A DNA stretch of 64,000 nucleotides, taken from Streptomyces roseicoloratus. GTDB lineage: Bacteria > Actinomycetota > Actinomycetes > Streptomycetales > Streptomycetaceae. The notes beneath the pieces are model-generated. The model had not been told where the DNA came from. It was given only the letters and a program-made list of their open reading frames with translations, and did not search any database. The stretch covers positions 1 to 64,000 of the forward strand of contig NZ_SDOY01000170.1 in the NCBI RefSeq assembly GCF_004117935.1, given 5' to 3'. Position 1 is the stretch's first letter. Each line of letters begins with the position of its first letter. A program made the translations under genes and the position numbers. Below are positions 35,087 to 44,287 of this stretch, piece by piece.

Positions 35087-35971
35087 TTGGGCAAGCGTGC
35101 CGCGCAGCAGAGCCGCCGCCGACGCAGGACGGGGAGACGGCGGGGCCGGGGCCGGCTCGTACCGCCGGTGCTCGCGCTCGCCCTCGTGTCGCTGGGCTGC
35201 GGAGCCGCACTCGCCCACTACGAGGGGCGGTGGGACGGGCTCGCCGCCGCGCCGCCGGAGCCGGTGACGGCCCCGCCCACCACGGCGGAGGCCCCGACCG
35301 CGACGACGACCGCGAAGCCCCCGCCCCCGCCCGCGCCGAAGCCCCCGCCGAAGAGGCCGGCGCAGAAGCCGAAGCCCGAGGCTTCCCCGGAGAAGACGGA
35401 CGTGCCCCGCTCCGGCCCCGGCACCTTCACCACCGCCCGGGCCGTCGGCGAGCCCGTCGGCGCCGGCGGGCAGCTGCGCCGCTACCGCGTGCAGGTCGAG
35501 GACGGCGTCGATGTCTCCGCCAAGGAGGCCGCCGCCGAGATCGAACGGATCCTGGCCCACCCGCGCGGCTGGGCCGCGCACGGCCGCGGGCGCTTCCAGC
35601 TGGTCACCGACGACGCCGACTTCGTCATCCGGATCGCCACGCCGGACACGGCGGACAAGCTCTGCGCCGCCCACGGCATGGACACCCGCGGCGAGCTGAA
35701 CTGCGAGACCACCGAGGGCGTCGTCGTGAACCTCAGGCGCTGGATGCTCGGCTCGCCGACCTTCGCCGGCCCGCCCCACGAGTACCGCCACCTGATCATC
35801 AACCACGAGGTCGGGCACGAGATCGGCATCCGGCAGCACATGGGCTGCCCGGGCCAGGGCAGGCCCGCGCCGGTCATGATGCAGCAGATCAAGGGCCTGA
35901 AGGGGTGTCGTTCGAACGCGTATCCGTATGACGAAGAAGGGATCTACATCGAGGGCCCGCTCGTGTCATGA
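35087..35971 (+). CDS. Secreted/anchored DUF3152 metzincin-like protein
   Basis: 294 aa. A basic N terminus (RRRRRTGRRRGRGR) precedes one transmembrane helix (VPPVLALALVSLGCGAALA). A Pro/Lys/Thr-rich spacer (~60-105) leads to an extracytoplasmic domain. That domain contains HEVGHEIGIRQH (His240, Glu241, His244, His250), the zinc site of metzincin metalloproteases, and FQLVTDDADFVIRIATP. Four cysteines could form two disulfides. The TTG at 35087 follows AGGGGAGAAG. Substrate unknown. Confidence 0.8.
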   Translation: MGKRAAQQSRRRRRTGRRRGRGRLVPPVLALALVSLGCGAALAHYEGRWDGLAAAPPEPVTAPPTTAEAPTATTTAKPPPPPAPKPPPKRPAQKPKPEASPEKTDVPRSGPGTFTTARAVGEPVGAGGQLRRYRVQVEDGVDVSAKEAAAEIERILAHPRGWAAHGRGRFQLVTDDADFVIRIATPDTADKLCAAHGMDTRGELNCETTEGVVVNLRRWMLGSPTFAGPPHEYRHLIINHEVGHEIGIRQHMGCPGQGRPAPVMMQQIKGLKGCRSNAYPYDEEGIYIEGPLVS

Positions 35972-36079
35972 TGCGCGTGGGCGGCGTGCGCCGAAGCGGG
36001 TCGCCCGAGGGGACCGGGGCTCCGTCGTCACACGAAAGGAGCGGACCGCTACCCGGTAGTTCGTATCGAGGAGACAGAA

Positions 36080-36940
36080 ATGTCGACCTTTCCAGGTTCT
36101 CCCGATGCCTCCGGAGCCGGTGCGGTCAACGACGCGCCGAACCTCGACTTCGCGGGCACCACGCCGTACGAGGACTACGTCCAGGCGGACGTCCTCACCC
36201 ACCTCCAGCACCTCCGCTCGGACGACCCCGGCGAGATGGTCTTCCTGGTCACCACCCAGGTCATGGAGCTGTGGTTCACGGTGATCGTCCACGAGTGGGA
36301 GACCGCGAGCCACGCACTGCGCCGCGACGACCTGCCCGTCGCCATGGACGCGCTCAAGCGCTCCGTCCGCGAGCTGGAGGCGCTCAACCACTCCTGGCGT
36401 CCGCTGGCCCAGCTCACTCCCGCCCAGTTCAACGCCTACCGCGGCGCCCTCGGCGAGGGCTCCGGCTTCCAGTCGGCGATGTACCGGCGCATGGAGTTCC
36501 TGCTCGGCGAGAAGTCGGCGTCCATGCTGGTGCCGCACCGCGGCGCCCCCCGCGTCCACGCCGAGCTCGAGAAGGCGCTCCAGGAGCCCAGCCTGTACGA
36601 CGAGACGCTGCGGCTGCTCGCCCGGCGCGGCCTGCCCGTCCCGGCCGAGGTCCTCGGCCGTGACCTCGCACTGCGCTACGAGCCCTCCGCGGAGGTCGAG
36701 CGGATCTGGGCCGGGATCTACGCCGACCCCGACCAGAACGGCGAACTCGTGCGCCTCGGCGAGGCCCTGAGCGACGTCGCCGAACTGGTGTGGCGCTGGC
36801 GCAACGACCACCTGGTCGCCACCCGGCGCGCCATGGGTGCCAAGACCGGCACCGGAGGCTCCGCGGGCGTCGCCTGGCTGGAGAAGCGCGCGCAGAAGAA
36901 CGTGTTCCCCGAGCTGTGGACGGCGCGCAGCCATGTCTGA
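36080..36940 (+). CDS. kynA: Tryptophan 2,3-dioxygenase
   Basis: 286 aa. It opens the indole ring of L-tryptophan to N-formylkynurenine using haem and O2. Family signatures: TTPYEDYVQADVLTHLQHLRSDDPGEMVFLVTTQVMELWFTVIVHE, FNAYRGALGEGSGFQSAMYRRMEFLLG and VWRWRNDHLVATRRAMGAKTGTGGSAGVAWLEK (haem-ligand His and substrate loop). The ATG follows GGAGACAG. The stop overlaps kynureninase by eight bases, so both are translated together. Confidence 0.95.
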   Translation: MSTFPGSPDASGAGAVNDAPNLDFAGTTPYEDYVQADVLTHLQHLRSDDPGEMVFLVTTQVMELWFTVIVHEWETASHALRRDDLPVAMDALKRSVRELEALNHSWRPLAQLTPAQFNAYRGALGEGSGFQSAMYRRMEFLLGEKSASMLVPHRGAPRVHAELEKALQEPSLYDETLRLLARRGLPVPAEVLGRDLALRYEPSAEVERIWAGIYADPDQNGELVRLGEALSDVAELVWRWRNDHLVATRRAMGAKTGTGGSAGVAWLEKRAQKNVFPELWTARSHV

Positions 36941-38213
36941 GCCCACCACCGCCACCGCGGCCGCATCCGCCTCCGTCTCCGCCTCCGCCGCGGACCTCGC
37001 GGCACGCGCCCGCGCACTCGACGCCGCCGACGAACTCGGCAAGCACCGCGAGAAGTTCGCCCTCGGCGGCGGCTCCGGCCAGGAGGACGCCGGCGTCTAC
37101 CTGGACGGCAACTCGCTGGGCGCGCTGCCCGCGCACGTCCCCGCCCGCCTGGCCGACGTCGTCGCCCGCCAGTGGGGCGAGCTGCGCATCCGCTCCTGGG
37201 ACGAGTCCGGCTGGTGGACCGCGCCCGAGCGGATCGGCGACCGGATCGCCCCGCTCGTCGGCGCCGCCGAGGGCCAGATCGTGGTCGGCGACTCGACCAG
37301 CGTGAACGTCTTCAAGGCGGTCGTCGCCGCCACCCGTCTCGCGGACGGGGGACGCGACGAGATCCTCGTCGACGCGACGACCTTTCCCACGGACGGGTAC
37401 ATCGCCGAGTCCGCGGCGCGCCTCACGGGTCACCGGATCGTGCCGCTCGACCCGGCCGGGATACCCGGCGCGGTCACCGACCGCACGGCGCTCGCCCTGG
37501 TCAACCACGTCGACTACCGCAGCGGCCGGCTCCAGGACCTGCCCGGCATCACCGCCGCCCTCCACGAGGCCGGCGCGCTCGCCGTCTGGGACCTGTGCCA
37601 CAGCGCCGGCGCCCTGCCGGTCGGCCTCGACGCGCACGGCGTGGACCTGGCCGTCGGCTGCACGTACAAGTACCTCAACGGCGGCCCCGGCGCGCCCGCG
37701 TACCTGTACGTCGCCGAGCGCCACCAGGACCGCTTCGACTCGCCGCTGCCCGGCTGGAACTCGCACGCCGACCCGTTCGGCATGACCCCGGGCTACCGGG
37801 CCGCCGACGGCGCCGCGCGGGGCCGGGTCGGCACGCCCGACATCCTGTCCATGCTGGCCCTGGAGGCCGCGCTCGACGTGTGGGACGGCGTCCGGATCGA
37901 GGACGTACGGGCCAAGTCCCTCGCCCTCACGGACTTCTTCCTGGAGTGCGTCCGGGCGTACGCCCCCGGGGGCCGCGTCACGGCGGTCACGCCCGAGGCG
38001 CACGCGGAGCGGGGCAGCCAGGTCGCGCTGCGCTGCGCCGAGGCACCGGCCGTCATGGCGGAGCTGATCCGGCGGGGCGTCGTGGGCGACCTGCGCCGCC
38101 CCGACATCCTGCGCTTCGGCTTCACCCCGCTGTACGTGGGCTTCGCCGACGCGGAACGGGCGGCCCGCACCCTCGCGGACGTCCTCGCGGACATCCCTCC
38201 GGCAGGGGCCTGA
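36933..38213 (+). CDS. kynU: Kynureninase
   Basis: 426 aa. This PLP enzyme cleaves kynurenine to anthranilate and alanine. Signatures: VYLDGNSLGALP, GDSTSVNVFKAVVAA, HVDYRSGRLQDL, WDLCHSAGALP and the PLP lysine Lys246 in GCTYKYLNGGPGAPA. An Ala/Ser-rich leader of ~25 residues precedes the core. It overlaps kynA by eight bases, and the adjacent alpha/beta hydrolase would supply the missing formamidase step. Confidence 0.95.
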   Translation: MSEPTTATAAASASVSASAADLAARARALDAADELGKHREKFALGGGSGQEDAGVYLDGNSLGALPAHVPARLADVVARQWGELRIRSWDESGWWTAPERIGDRIAPLVGAAEGQIVVGDSTSVNVFKAVVAATRLADGGRDEILVDATTFPTDGYIAESAARLTGHRIVPLDPAGIPGAVTDRTALALVNHVDYRSGRLQDLPGITAALHEAGALAVWDLCHSAGALPVGLDAHGVDLAVGCTYKYLNGGPGAPAYLYVAERHQDRFDSPLPGWNSHADPFGMTPGYRAADGAARGRVGTPDILSMLALEAALDVWDGVRIEDVRAKSLALTDFFLECVRAYAPGGRVTAVTPEAHAERGSQVALRCAEAPAVMAELIRRGVVGDLRRPDILRFGFTPLYVGFADAERAARTLADVLADIPPAGA

Positions 38214-38322
38214 TCATCACCTGATCGCCTGATCTGCGGGGCCCGTACTCCTGGTACCGTCCCCGCAGGTCAGGCCGACGGGATCATCAATCGGCCCCGT
38301 CTGAGGAGAGGTTGGAAGCAGC

Positions 38323-39192
38323 ATGCCGGACCCCGCCGCGCGCGACGCCGCCGAGGAAGCGTCGGCCTTCTCGCACCCGGCCGTCGACCCGGACGCCTCC
38401 GCCGCGTACGGCGCGCACCCCGACCAGGTCGTCGACTTCTACGCGCCGCGCGACGGCCGGACGAACGCGCCGCTGGTCATCGCCCTGCACGGCGGCGCCT
38501 GGCGGGCCCCGTACGACCGGCGGCACCTGACTCCTTTCGTGGACTTCCTGGCGCGGCGCGGCTTCGCCGTCGCCAGCGTCGAGTACCGGCGCGGCAGCGA
38601 CATCCCGCGGCAGGGCGGCGCCGCCCCGGTGGCCGGCCGCTGGCCGGAGACCTTCGACGACGTCGCCGCCGCGATGGACGCGGTGCCCGAACTGGCCGCG
38701 GCACACCTGCCGCAGGCCGACGCGCGGCGCATCGTGCTCACCGGCCACTCCGCGGGCGGCCACCTCGCCCTGTGGGCCGCCGCCCGCCACGTCCTGCCCG
38801 CGGGCTCGCCCTGGCGCCTGCCGGCCCCGCCCGCCCTGCGCGGCGTCGTGGCGCTCGCCCCGATCGCGCACCTCGACCGCGCCGTCGAGCTCGGCGTGTG
38901 CGGCGACGCGGTCACCGAACTCCTCGGCGACGGCGACGACTTCGCGGCGCGCGCGCCGCACGCCGACCCGTCCCTGCTGCTGCCCACCGGCATCGCCACC
39001 ACCGTCGTCCAGGGCCGCGACGACGTCGTCGTCCCGCCCGCCGTCGCCGAGTCCTACGCCGAGGCCGCCGCCAAGGCGGGCGAGACGGTCGGCTGCACGC
39101 TCCTGGAGGAGGTCGGCCACTTCCCCCTGATCGACCCGTCGGCCGACGCGTGCGCGGTGGTGGCGGAGGAGATCGCCCAGCTGGCCTGGTAG
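38323..39192 (+). CDS. Alpha/beta hydrolase, probable kynurenine formamidase
   Basis: 289 aa with the esterase/lipase fold: oxyanion motif LHGGAWRAPYDRRHL, nucleophile elbow LTGHSAGGHLALWAA, acid residue in VQGRDDVVVPP and terminal His in EVGHFPLID. The HGGAW plus GHSAGG combination and location right after kynA-kynU (110-base gap, same strand) make it the likely N-formylkynurenine hydrolase; a general esterase remains possible. Confidence 0.78.
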   Translation: MPDPAARDAAEEASAFSHPAVDPDASAAYGAHPDQVVDFYAPRDGRTNAPLVIALHGGAWRAPYDRRHLTPFVDFLARRGFAVASVEYRRGSDIPRQGGAAPVAGRWPETFDDVAAAMDAVPELAAAHLPQADARRIVLTGHSAGGHLALWAAARHVLPAGSPWRLPAPPALRGVVALAPIAHLDRAVELGVCGDAVTELLGDGDDFAARAPHADPSLLLPTGIATTVVQGRDDVVVPPAVAESYAEAAAKAGETVGCTLLEEVGHFPLIDPSADACAVVAEEIAQLAW

Positions 39193-39287
39193 CCACCGGG
39201 CGGGCGCCGGGTAGTCCTCAAGACGGATCCCGGAGGATCCCCTTCGAGCCGGACGACCGGCTCGCGGTGCGGCCGTACCGTGGACGC

Positions 39288-40604
39288 GTGACTTCGACCC
39301 GGACCACCGAAACGAGCCGCAGCCCCGAGCTCCGCCTGACGCTGAAGGCGCTCGGCGGTCTGCGGGCCGACCTCGTCACCGACGCCTTCGCCTACCGCCC
39401 GCTGCCCCGCATGGACGTGACGCGCGGACCGCTCCGGATCCTCCCGGCGCGGATACGCGACGAATTCGGCGTGCTGCCGCACCTCGCCGTCGGCTTCCTC
39501 GCCCTGATCGTCTTCGCCCTCGGGGGCGAGGCGGCCCCCGACGCCTTCGGGCCGTTCACCGTCGTCTACGCCGGGGTGCCCGCGGCGATCGTGCTGCTCA
39601 CCCTGATCCGGCCGGTGCTCGCCTTCTGGGCCTCGCTCGCCTCGACGCCGGTCCTCGGCCTCGTCGGCGGCTCCGACGACGGCTGGCCGTGGCCGCCGCA
39701 CTTCTTCGCCATGCACCTCTTCGTCCTGGTCGTCGTCGCGATGCGCACCAGGCCGCGCACCGCCGGCTGGATGTGGCTGGTCACCGCGGGGTACGCGTTC
39801 TTCGTCCAGGTCTTCCTCCGGGTCGGCGCCGGCCCCAGCGACGCCGTGCCGCTGCTCTTCACCGCCGGCATCGCCCTCCTCCTCGTCACGACCTTCCAGG
39901 TACGCCGCGAGGCCGCCCGCGAGGTCACCGCCCAGCAGACCGTGACCGCCGTCGAACGCTCGAAGCGGACGCTCCTGGAGGAGCGCACCACCATCGCCCG
40001 CGAGCTGCACGACGTCGTCGCCCACCACATGTCGGTCGTCGCGATCCAGGCCGAGGCCGCGCCGTACCGGGTGGAGAACCCGCCGCCGGAGCTGGAGCAG
40101 GCCTTCGCCACCATCCGCGAGAACGCCGTCGCCGCGCTCACCGAGCTGCGCCGCGTCCTCGGGGTCGTACGGGCCGAGAACTACGAGGCGCCCGACGCGC
40201 CGCAGCCGACCCTCGCCGACCTGGACGGCCTGGTCGGCAACGTCCGCGAGGCCGGCCTCGACGTCACGAAGACCGTGACCGGCTCCGTACGGGAGCTGCC
40301 GCAGGGCGTCGAGCTCTCCGCGTACCGGATCGTGCAGGAGGCGCTGTCGAACGTGCTGCGCCACGCGCCCGGCGCCCCCGCCACGGTCGAGGTGTCGTAC
40401 GTCCTCGGCGGCCTCGGCGTCCGCGTCGTCAACGGCCCGGCCCGCGGCCTGGTCAAGCCGTCGCCGGGAGCCGGCCACGGCATCACCGGCATGCGCGAGC
40501 GTGTCACGATGCTCGACGGCGAGATGACCGCCGGGACGACGGACGACGGCGGCTACGAGGTCGCGGTCTTCATCCCCGTGGCACGTGAGGAGGCCGCCGC
40601 ATGA
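39288..40604 (+). CDS. NarL-type sensor histidine kinase
   Basis: 438 aa. The N-terminal half has about five transmembrane helices (residues ~60-205). A HisKA_3 dimerisation segment carries the phosphoacceptor His in TIARELHDVVAHHMSVVAIQAEAAPYR. The HATPase_c domain follows (SAYRIVQEALSNVLRHAPGA, GAGHGITGMRERVTMLDGEM). It phosphorylates the response regulator whose start overlaps its stop by four bases (ATGA). The GTG at 39288 gives MTSTRTTETS. The stimulus is unknown. Confidence 0.93.
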   Translation: MTSTRTTETSRSPELRLTLKALGGLRADLVTDAFAYRPLPRMDVTRGPLRILPARIRDEFGVLPHLAVGFLALIVFALGGEAAPDAFGPFTVVYAGVPAAIVLLTLIRPVLAFWASLASTPVLGLVGGSDDGWPWPPHFFAMHLFVLVVVAMRTRPRTAGWMWLVTAGYAFFVQVFLRVGAGPSDAVPLLFTAGIALLLVTTFQVRREAAREVTAQQTVTAVERSKRTLLEERTTIARELHDVVAHHMSVVAIQAEAAPYRVENPPPELEQAFATIRENAVAALTELRRVLGVVRAENYEAPDAPQPTLADLDGLVGNVREAGLDVTKTVTGSVRELPQGVELSAYRIVQEALSNVLRHAPGAPATVEVSYVLGGLGVRVVNGPARGLVKPSPGAGHGITGMRERVTMLDGEMTAGTTDDGGYEVAVFIPVAREEAAA

Positions 40605-41266
40605 CCGTCCGGGTGCTGATCGTCGACGACCAGATGATGGTCCGCGAGGGCTTCTCGGTGCTGCTCGGCGCGATGCCGGACATCGAGGTCGTCGGCGAGG
40701 CCGTCAACGGCCGCGAGGCGGTCTCCCAGGTCGCGGCGCTGCGCCCCGACGTGGTCCTCATGGACATCCGCATGCCGGAGATGAACGGCATCGACGCGAC
40801 CCGCGAGATCGTCGCCGCCGACGCCGACGCGAAGGTGCTCGTCCTCACCACCTTCGACCTGGACGAGTACGTGTACCAGGCGCTGCGCGCCGGAGCCTCC
40901 GGCTTCCTCCTCAAGGACGCCTCGGCCCGGCAGCTCGCCGACGGCGTCCGGGTCGTCGCGGCCGGCGAGGCGCTGCTCGCGCCGACCGTCACCAAGCGGC
41001 TCATCACCGAGTTCGCCCGGTCGGCCGAGGTGTCGCCCAGCCGGCCCGCGACGGCGCAGGTCGGGGAGCTGACCGAGCGCGAGACGGAGGTCCTGGTGCT
41101 GATCGCGCAGGGCCTGTCGAACGCCGAGATCGCCGACCACCTCGTCGTCGCCGAGTCCACCATCAAGACCCATGTGAGCCGGATCCTGGTGAAGCTGGGC
41201 CTGCGCGACCGCACGCAGGCGGCGGTCTTCGCGTACGAGGCGAGACTGGTCCAGGTCGGCGGCTGA
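40601..41266 (+). CDS. NarL/FixJ response regulator
   Basis: 221 aa. The receiver domain carries the acidic pair VDDQ, phospho-Asp in PDVVLMDIRMPEMNG, Thr in VLTTFDLDEYV and Lys in FLLKDAS. The C-terminal LuxR HTH reads LTERETEVLVLIAQGLSNAEIADHLVVAESTIKTHVSRILVKL. It is the cognate partner of the overlapping histidine kinase. Possible targets include the P450 gene 52 bases downstream, but no operator is evident. Confidence 0.95.
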   Translation: MTVRVLIVDDQMMVREGFSVLLGAMPDIEVVGEAVNGREAVSQVAALRPDVVLMDIRMPEMNGIDATREIVAADADAKVLVLTTFDLDEYVYQALRAGASGFLLKDASARQLADGVRVVAAGEALLAPTVTKRLITEFARSAEVSPSRPATAQVGELTERETEVLVLIAQGLSNAEIADHLVVAESTIKTHVSRILVKLGLRDRTQAAVFAYEARLVQVGG

Positions 41267-41318
41267 CGGCGGGAGCGGGGGGCTCCCCGACGGCGGCCGC
41301 CGGGGGTAGCGTCCGGTC

Positions 41319-42533
41319 ATGGACGCTGCCGACGCCGCCGATGCCGCCTTCGACCCTTGGTCCCCGGAGTTCGTCGCCGACCCGTATCCCGCCTACGAGC
41401 GGTTGCGCGCCACCGGCCGCGCCCACTGGTACGGGCCCACCCGCCAGTGGCTGGTCCCGCACCACGAGGACGTGTCGGCCCTCCTCCGCGACCGCCGCCT
41501 GGGCCGTACGTACACCCACCGGTTCACCCACGAGGAGTTCGGGCGGGAGGCGCCGGACGCCGCGCACGAGCCGTTCCACACCCTCAACGACCACGGGCTG
41601 CTCGACCTGGAGGGGGCCGACCACACCCGGATCCGGCGGCTGGTGTCGAAGGCGTTCACCCCGCGGACGGTCGAGAACCTGGCGCCGACGGTACGGCGGC
41701 TGGCCGCTGACCTGGTGGGACGCCTGGTCGCCGAGGGCGGCGGCGACCTGCTGTCCGGCGTCGCGGAGCCGCTGCCCGTCGCGGTGATCGCCGAGATGCT
41801 GGGCGTCCCCGAGGACGACGAGGAGCGGGGGCGGCTGCGGCCGTGGTCGGCGGACATCTGCGGGATGTTCGAGCTGAACCCGTCGGAGGAGACGGCCCGC
41901 CGCGCGGTCCGCGCCTCGATCGAGTTCTCCGACTACCTGCGGGAGCTGATCGCCCGGCGGCGGAAGGACCCGGGCGACGACCTGATCTCGGGCCTGGTGG
42001 GCGTGGCGGAGCTGACCGAGCAGGAGACGATCTCCACCTGTGTCCTGCTGCTGAACGCGGGCCACGAGGCGACCGTGAACACCACGGTGAACGGCATGCG
42101 GACGCTGCTCACCCACGGCGTGCGACCCGACCCGGACGATCCAGCGGCGTTGTCCACAGCTGTGGAAGAACTGCTGCGCTACGACACACCGCTCCAGATG
42201 TTCGAGCGCTGGGTCCTCGACGACATCGAGCTCGGCGGCGTCGTCATCCCGCGCGGCGCCGAGGTCGCCCTGCTCTTCGGCTCCGCCAACCGCGACCCCG
42301 CCCGCTTCGGCCCCACCGCCGGCCGGCTCGACCTCGGCCGCGCCGACAACCCCCACGTCAGCTTCGGCGCCGGCATCCACTACTGCCTCGGCGCCCCACT
42401 CGCCCGCCTGGAACTCCAGGCCGTCTTCGGCGAGTTGCTCCGGCAGGCGCCTGGGCTGCGACTGACGGCCGAGCCGGAGTGGAAGCCGGGCTACGTGATC
42501 CGGGGCTTCGAGGAGCTCCTCGTGGAGACGTGA
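41319..42533 (+). CDS. Cytochrome P450
   Basis: 404 aa, soluble class I P450. The I-helix reads LLNAGHEATVNT, the ExxR motif is VEELLRYDTP, and the haem-binding loop is FGAGIHYCLGAPLAR with Cys356 as the iron ligand. Resembles CYP107-type enzymes that hydroxylate macrolides and varied substrates. No ferredoxin gene is adjacent, so it must borrow one. It starts 52 bases after the response regulator and could be in its operon. Confidence 0.93.
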   Translation: MDAADAADAAFDPWSPEFVADPYPAYERLRATGRAHWYGPTRQWLVPHHEDVSALLRDRRLGRTYTHRFTHEEFGREAPDAAHEPFHTLNDHGLLDLEGADHTRIRRLVSKAFTPRTVENLAPTVRRLAADLVGRLVAEGGGDLLSGVAEPLPVAVIAEMLGVPEDDEERGRLRPWSADICGMFELNPSEETARRAVRASIEFSDYLRELIARRRKDPGDDLISGLVGVAELTEQETISTCVLLLNAGHEATVNTTVNGMRTLLTHGVRPDPDDPAALSTAVEELLRYDTPLQMFERWVLDDIELGGVVIPRGAEVALLFGSANRDPARFGPTAGRLDLGRADNPHVSFGAGIHYCLGAPLARLELQAVFGELLRQAPGLRLTAEPEWKPGYVIRGFEELLVET

Positions 42534-42555
42534 CGGGGACGCGCGCCCAGGAAGC

Positions 42556-44061
42556 TCAGCGAGCCGAGCCCGCCGAGGCACCCGGGTCCGCCGAGGACAC
42601 CTGAGGCGGCGCGAGCCGTTCCAGGAACTCCCGCACGGCCGGATCGCCCGCCCGCAGCTCCTCGTACGGCCCGACGGGCCACACCGGACGTCCCTCGATC
42701 CACGGGACGAGGAACGGACCGCCCCCGGCCGCGGTCCCGGCTCTTGAGGTCCCGCCGCGCAGCTCCATGGCGCCGCTGGGGGCCGAGGGCAGCCCCGGCC
42801 ACGTCCAGGTCCGCGGCCGGAGGCCGGGCGAGAAGAGGCGCAGCACCCCTTCCGGCAGGTCGTCCGCGGCGTTGTGGGCGCCGTCCCCGGCCGGGAAGAC
42901 CAGCAGGACCGGGGTGCCGCCGTACGGGTCGGACAGCAGCGCGTACCGCCCGGGCACGGCCTCGGGCGACCGCGCCGCCTCGGCGAGGCGCAGGGCGGTA
43001 CGGCGGCCGGTGGTGAGGAGGCGGTGGCCGGCGTGGAGGACGAGGCCGGCGCCGATCGCGACGACCGCGTACGTCTGGACGCTCGCGTCCTCCGGCCGGA
43101 GCAGCAGCGCCGCACAGCCGATCGCGAGGGTGACCAGGCCCGCGGCCGTCCTCGGCAGGTCCGCCACCCGGCGCAGCGAGCGCACCCGCCACCACGGCAC
43201 GACGCGCACGTCGGCCTCGGGGCGGTGCCGGCCGGACCGTGGGACGGCCTGCCGCCCGGCGGCGGCGGTGAGCGTCGCGTACGTCAGCGGGGGACGGGCC
43301 GCGTCGTCGACGGGGCCGACCCGGGGAGCGGGCGGGTGCGTCACCGCGCCCGTCACCACGGGGGCCTCCGGCCCGCGCCGCAGCACCGCCCGCCGACGCG
43401 TGGTCCGCCGCACCTCCGGCCGTAGGGCGGAGCCCCGCGGCCGCATCGCCGCCGGCCGGTCGAGCAGCCCGGCGGCCGCCGCGAGACCGACGGCCCGGCG
43501 CCGGGTGTGGTGGCCCCGTACCGGTCTCGCCCAGACCAGCTCCGCGCCGCCGGGCGGGGCGAGCACGCCACCGCTGCCCGGGTCGCCGCACCACCACAGG
43601 ACGGCGTCGGGGCCCGGCCGCACCCGCTCGTACCGCTGCCTCGTCGCCGCCACCACCAGCGGCCACGCCCGGCCCGCGTCGGGGTCGCTCAGGACGACGG
43701 TCGCGGGAGTCATGCCGCCGCGGACGACCGCCACGGCGGGATGCGCCGACCAGGGTCCCGCCGCCAGCGTCCGGCGCATCATCCGCGCGGTCCGCAGCGC
43801 GCCGAGGCCGACGAGCAGCATCAGCACTCCGGCGGTGCACAACCCGGCGGCCACGTCCCGCGCCCAGGTGCCGCCGCCGGCCCCGGGACCACCGGCCCCG
43901 GGAACGCCGGGCAGCAGGCCGCCGGGCAGCAGGCCGAAGCCGAGGCCGAGCCCCACGAGGACCGCTCCCGCCGCCGTGCCCCACACCACCCGCCGCCGGT
44001 ACCGCCCGAGCGCCCGCGCGGTCGCCTCCCGGCCCAGCGCACACTCCACCCCGGCCTCCAC
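42556..44061 (-). CDS. Hypothetical membrane protein
   Basis: 501 aa from the GTG at 44061 (GGAGGGG is nine bases upstream); a GTG at 44070 is an alternative. I do not recognise the family. Two hydrophobic pairs are visible: RRRVVWGTAAGAVLVGLGLGF plus VAAGLCTAGVLMLLVGLGAL near the N terminus, and LVTLAIGCAALLL plus TYAVVAIGAGLVL about residue 330. Between and after them are cytoplasmic-looking Arg/Pro-rich domains. The C-terminal part (PGRYALLSDPYGGTPVLLVFPAG) may be a soluble domain. It converges on the P450. Confidence 0.7.
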   Translation of the reverse strand: MEAGVECALGREATARALGRYRRRVVWGTAAGAVLVGLGLGFGLLPGGLLPGVPGAGGPGAGGGTWARDVAAGLCTAGVLMLLVGLGALRTARMMRRTLAAGPWSAHPAVAVVRGGMTPATVVLSDPDAGRAWPLVVAATRQRYERVRPGPDAVLWWCGDPGSGGVLAPPGGAELVWARPVRGHHTRRRAVGLAAAAGLLDRPAAMRPRGSALRPEVRRTTRRRAVLRRGPEAPVVTGAVTHPPAPRVGPVDDAARPPLTYATLTAAAGRQAVPRSGRHRPEADVRVVPWWRVRSLRRVADLPRTAAGLVTLAIGCAALLLRPEDASVQTYAVVAIGAGLVLHAGHRLLTTGRRTALRLAEAARSPEAVPGRYALLSDPYGGTPVLLVFPAGDGAHNAADDLPEGVLRLFSPGLRPRTWTWPGLPSAPSGAMELRGGTSRAGTAAGGGPFLVPWIEGRPVWPVGPYEELRAGDPAVREFLERLAPPQVSSADPGASAGSAR

Positions 44062-44194
44062 GGACCCCACCCCTCCGCCCCCGCCCTCTGCTCTCTGCCC
44101 TCACGGGCTCCCGGACGCCCGGCTTCCCGGACGCCCGGCTTCCTGGACGCCCGGTTTCCCCCGAGGCCCGTACGCCTGGATGCCCAGGCTCCAC

Positions 44195-44285
44195 GCAGAG
44201 GCTAAGGCGTCAAGGGCGCTTCTCGGCGGGGGCCAGTTGCTCGGCGGGGGCCGGTTCCTCGGCGGGGCCGGTTCCTCGGCCGCCG
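44195..44285. repeat. Tandem 18-bp repeats between two minus-strand genes
   Basis: Roughly four copies of a unit like ctcggcgggggccggttc, some shortened to 17 bp, fill the spacer downstream of the diacylglycerol-kinase-like gene. No gene is seen. Confidence 0.7.
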
Positions 44286-44287
44286 CC

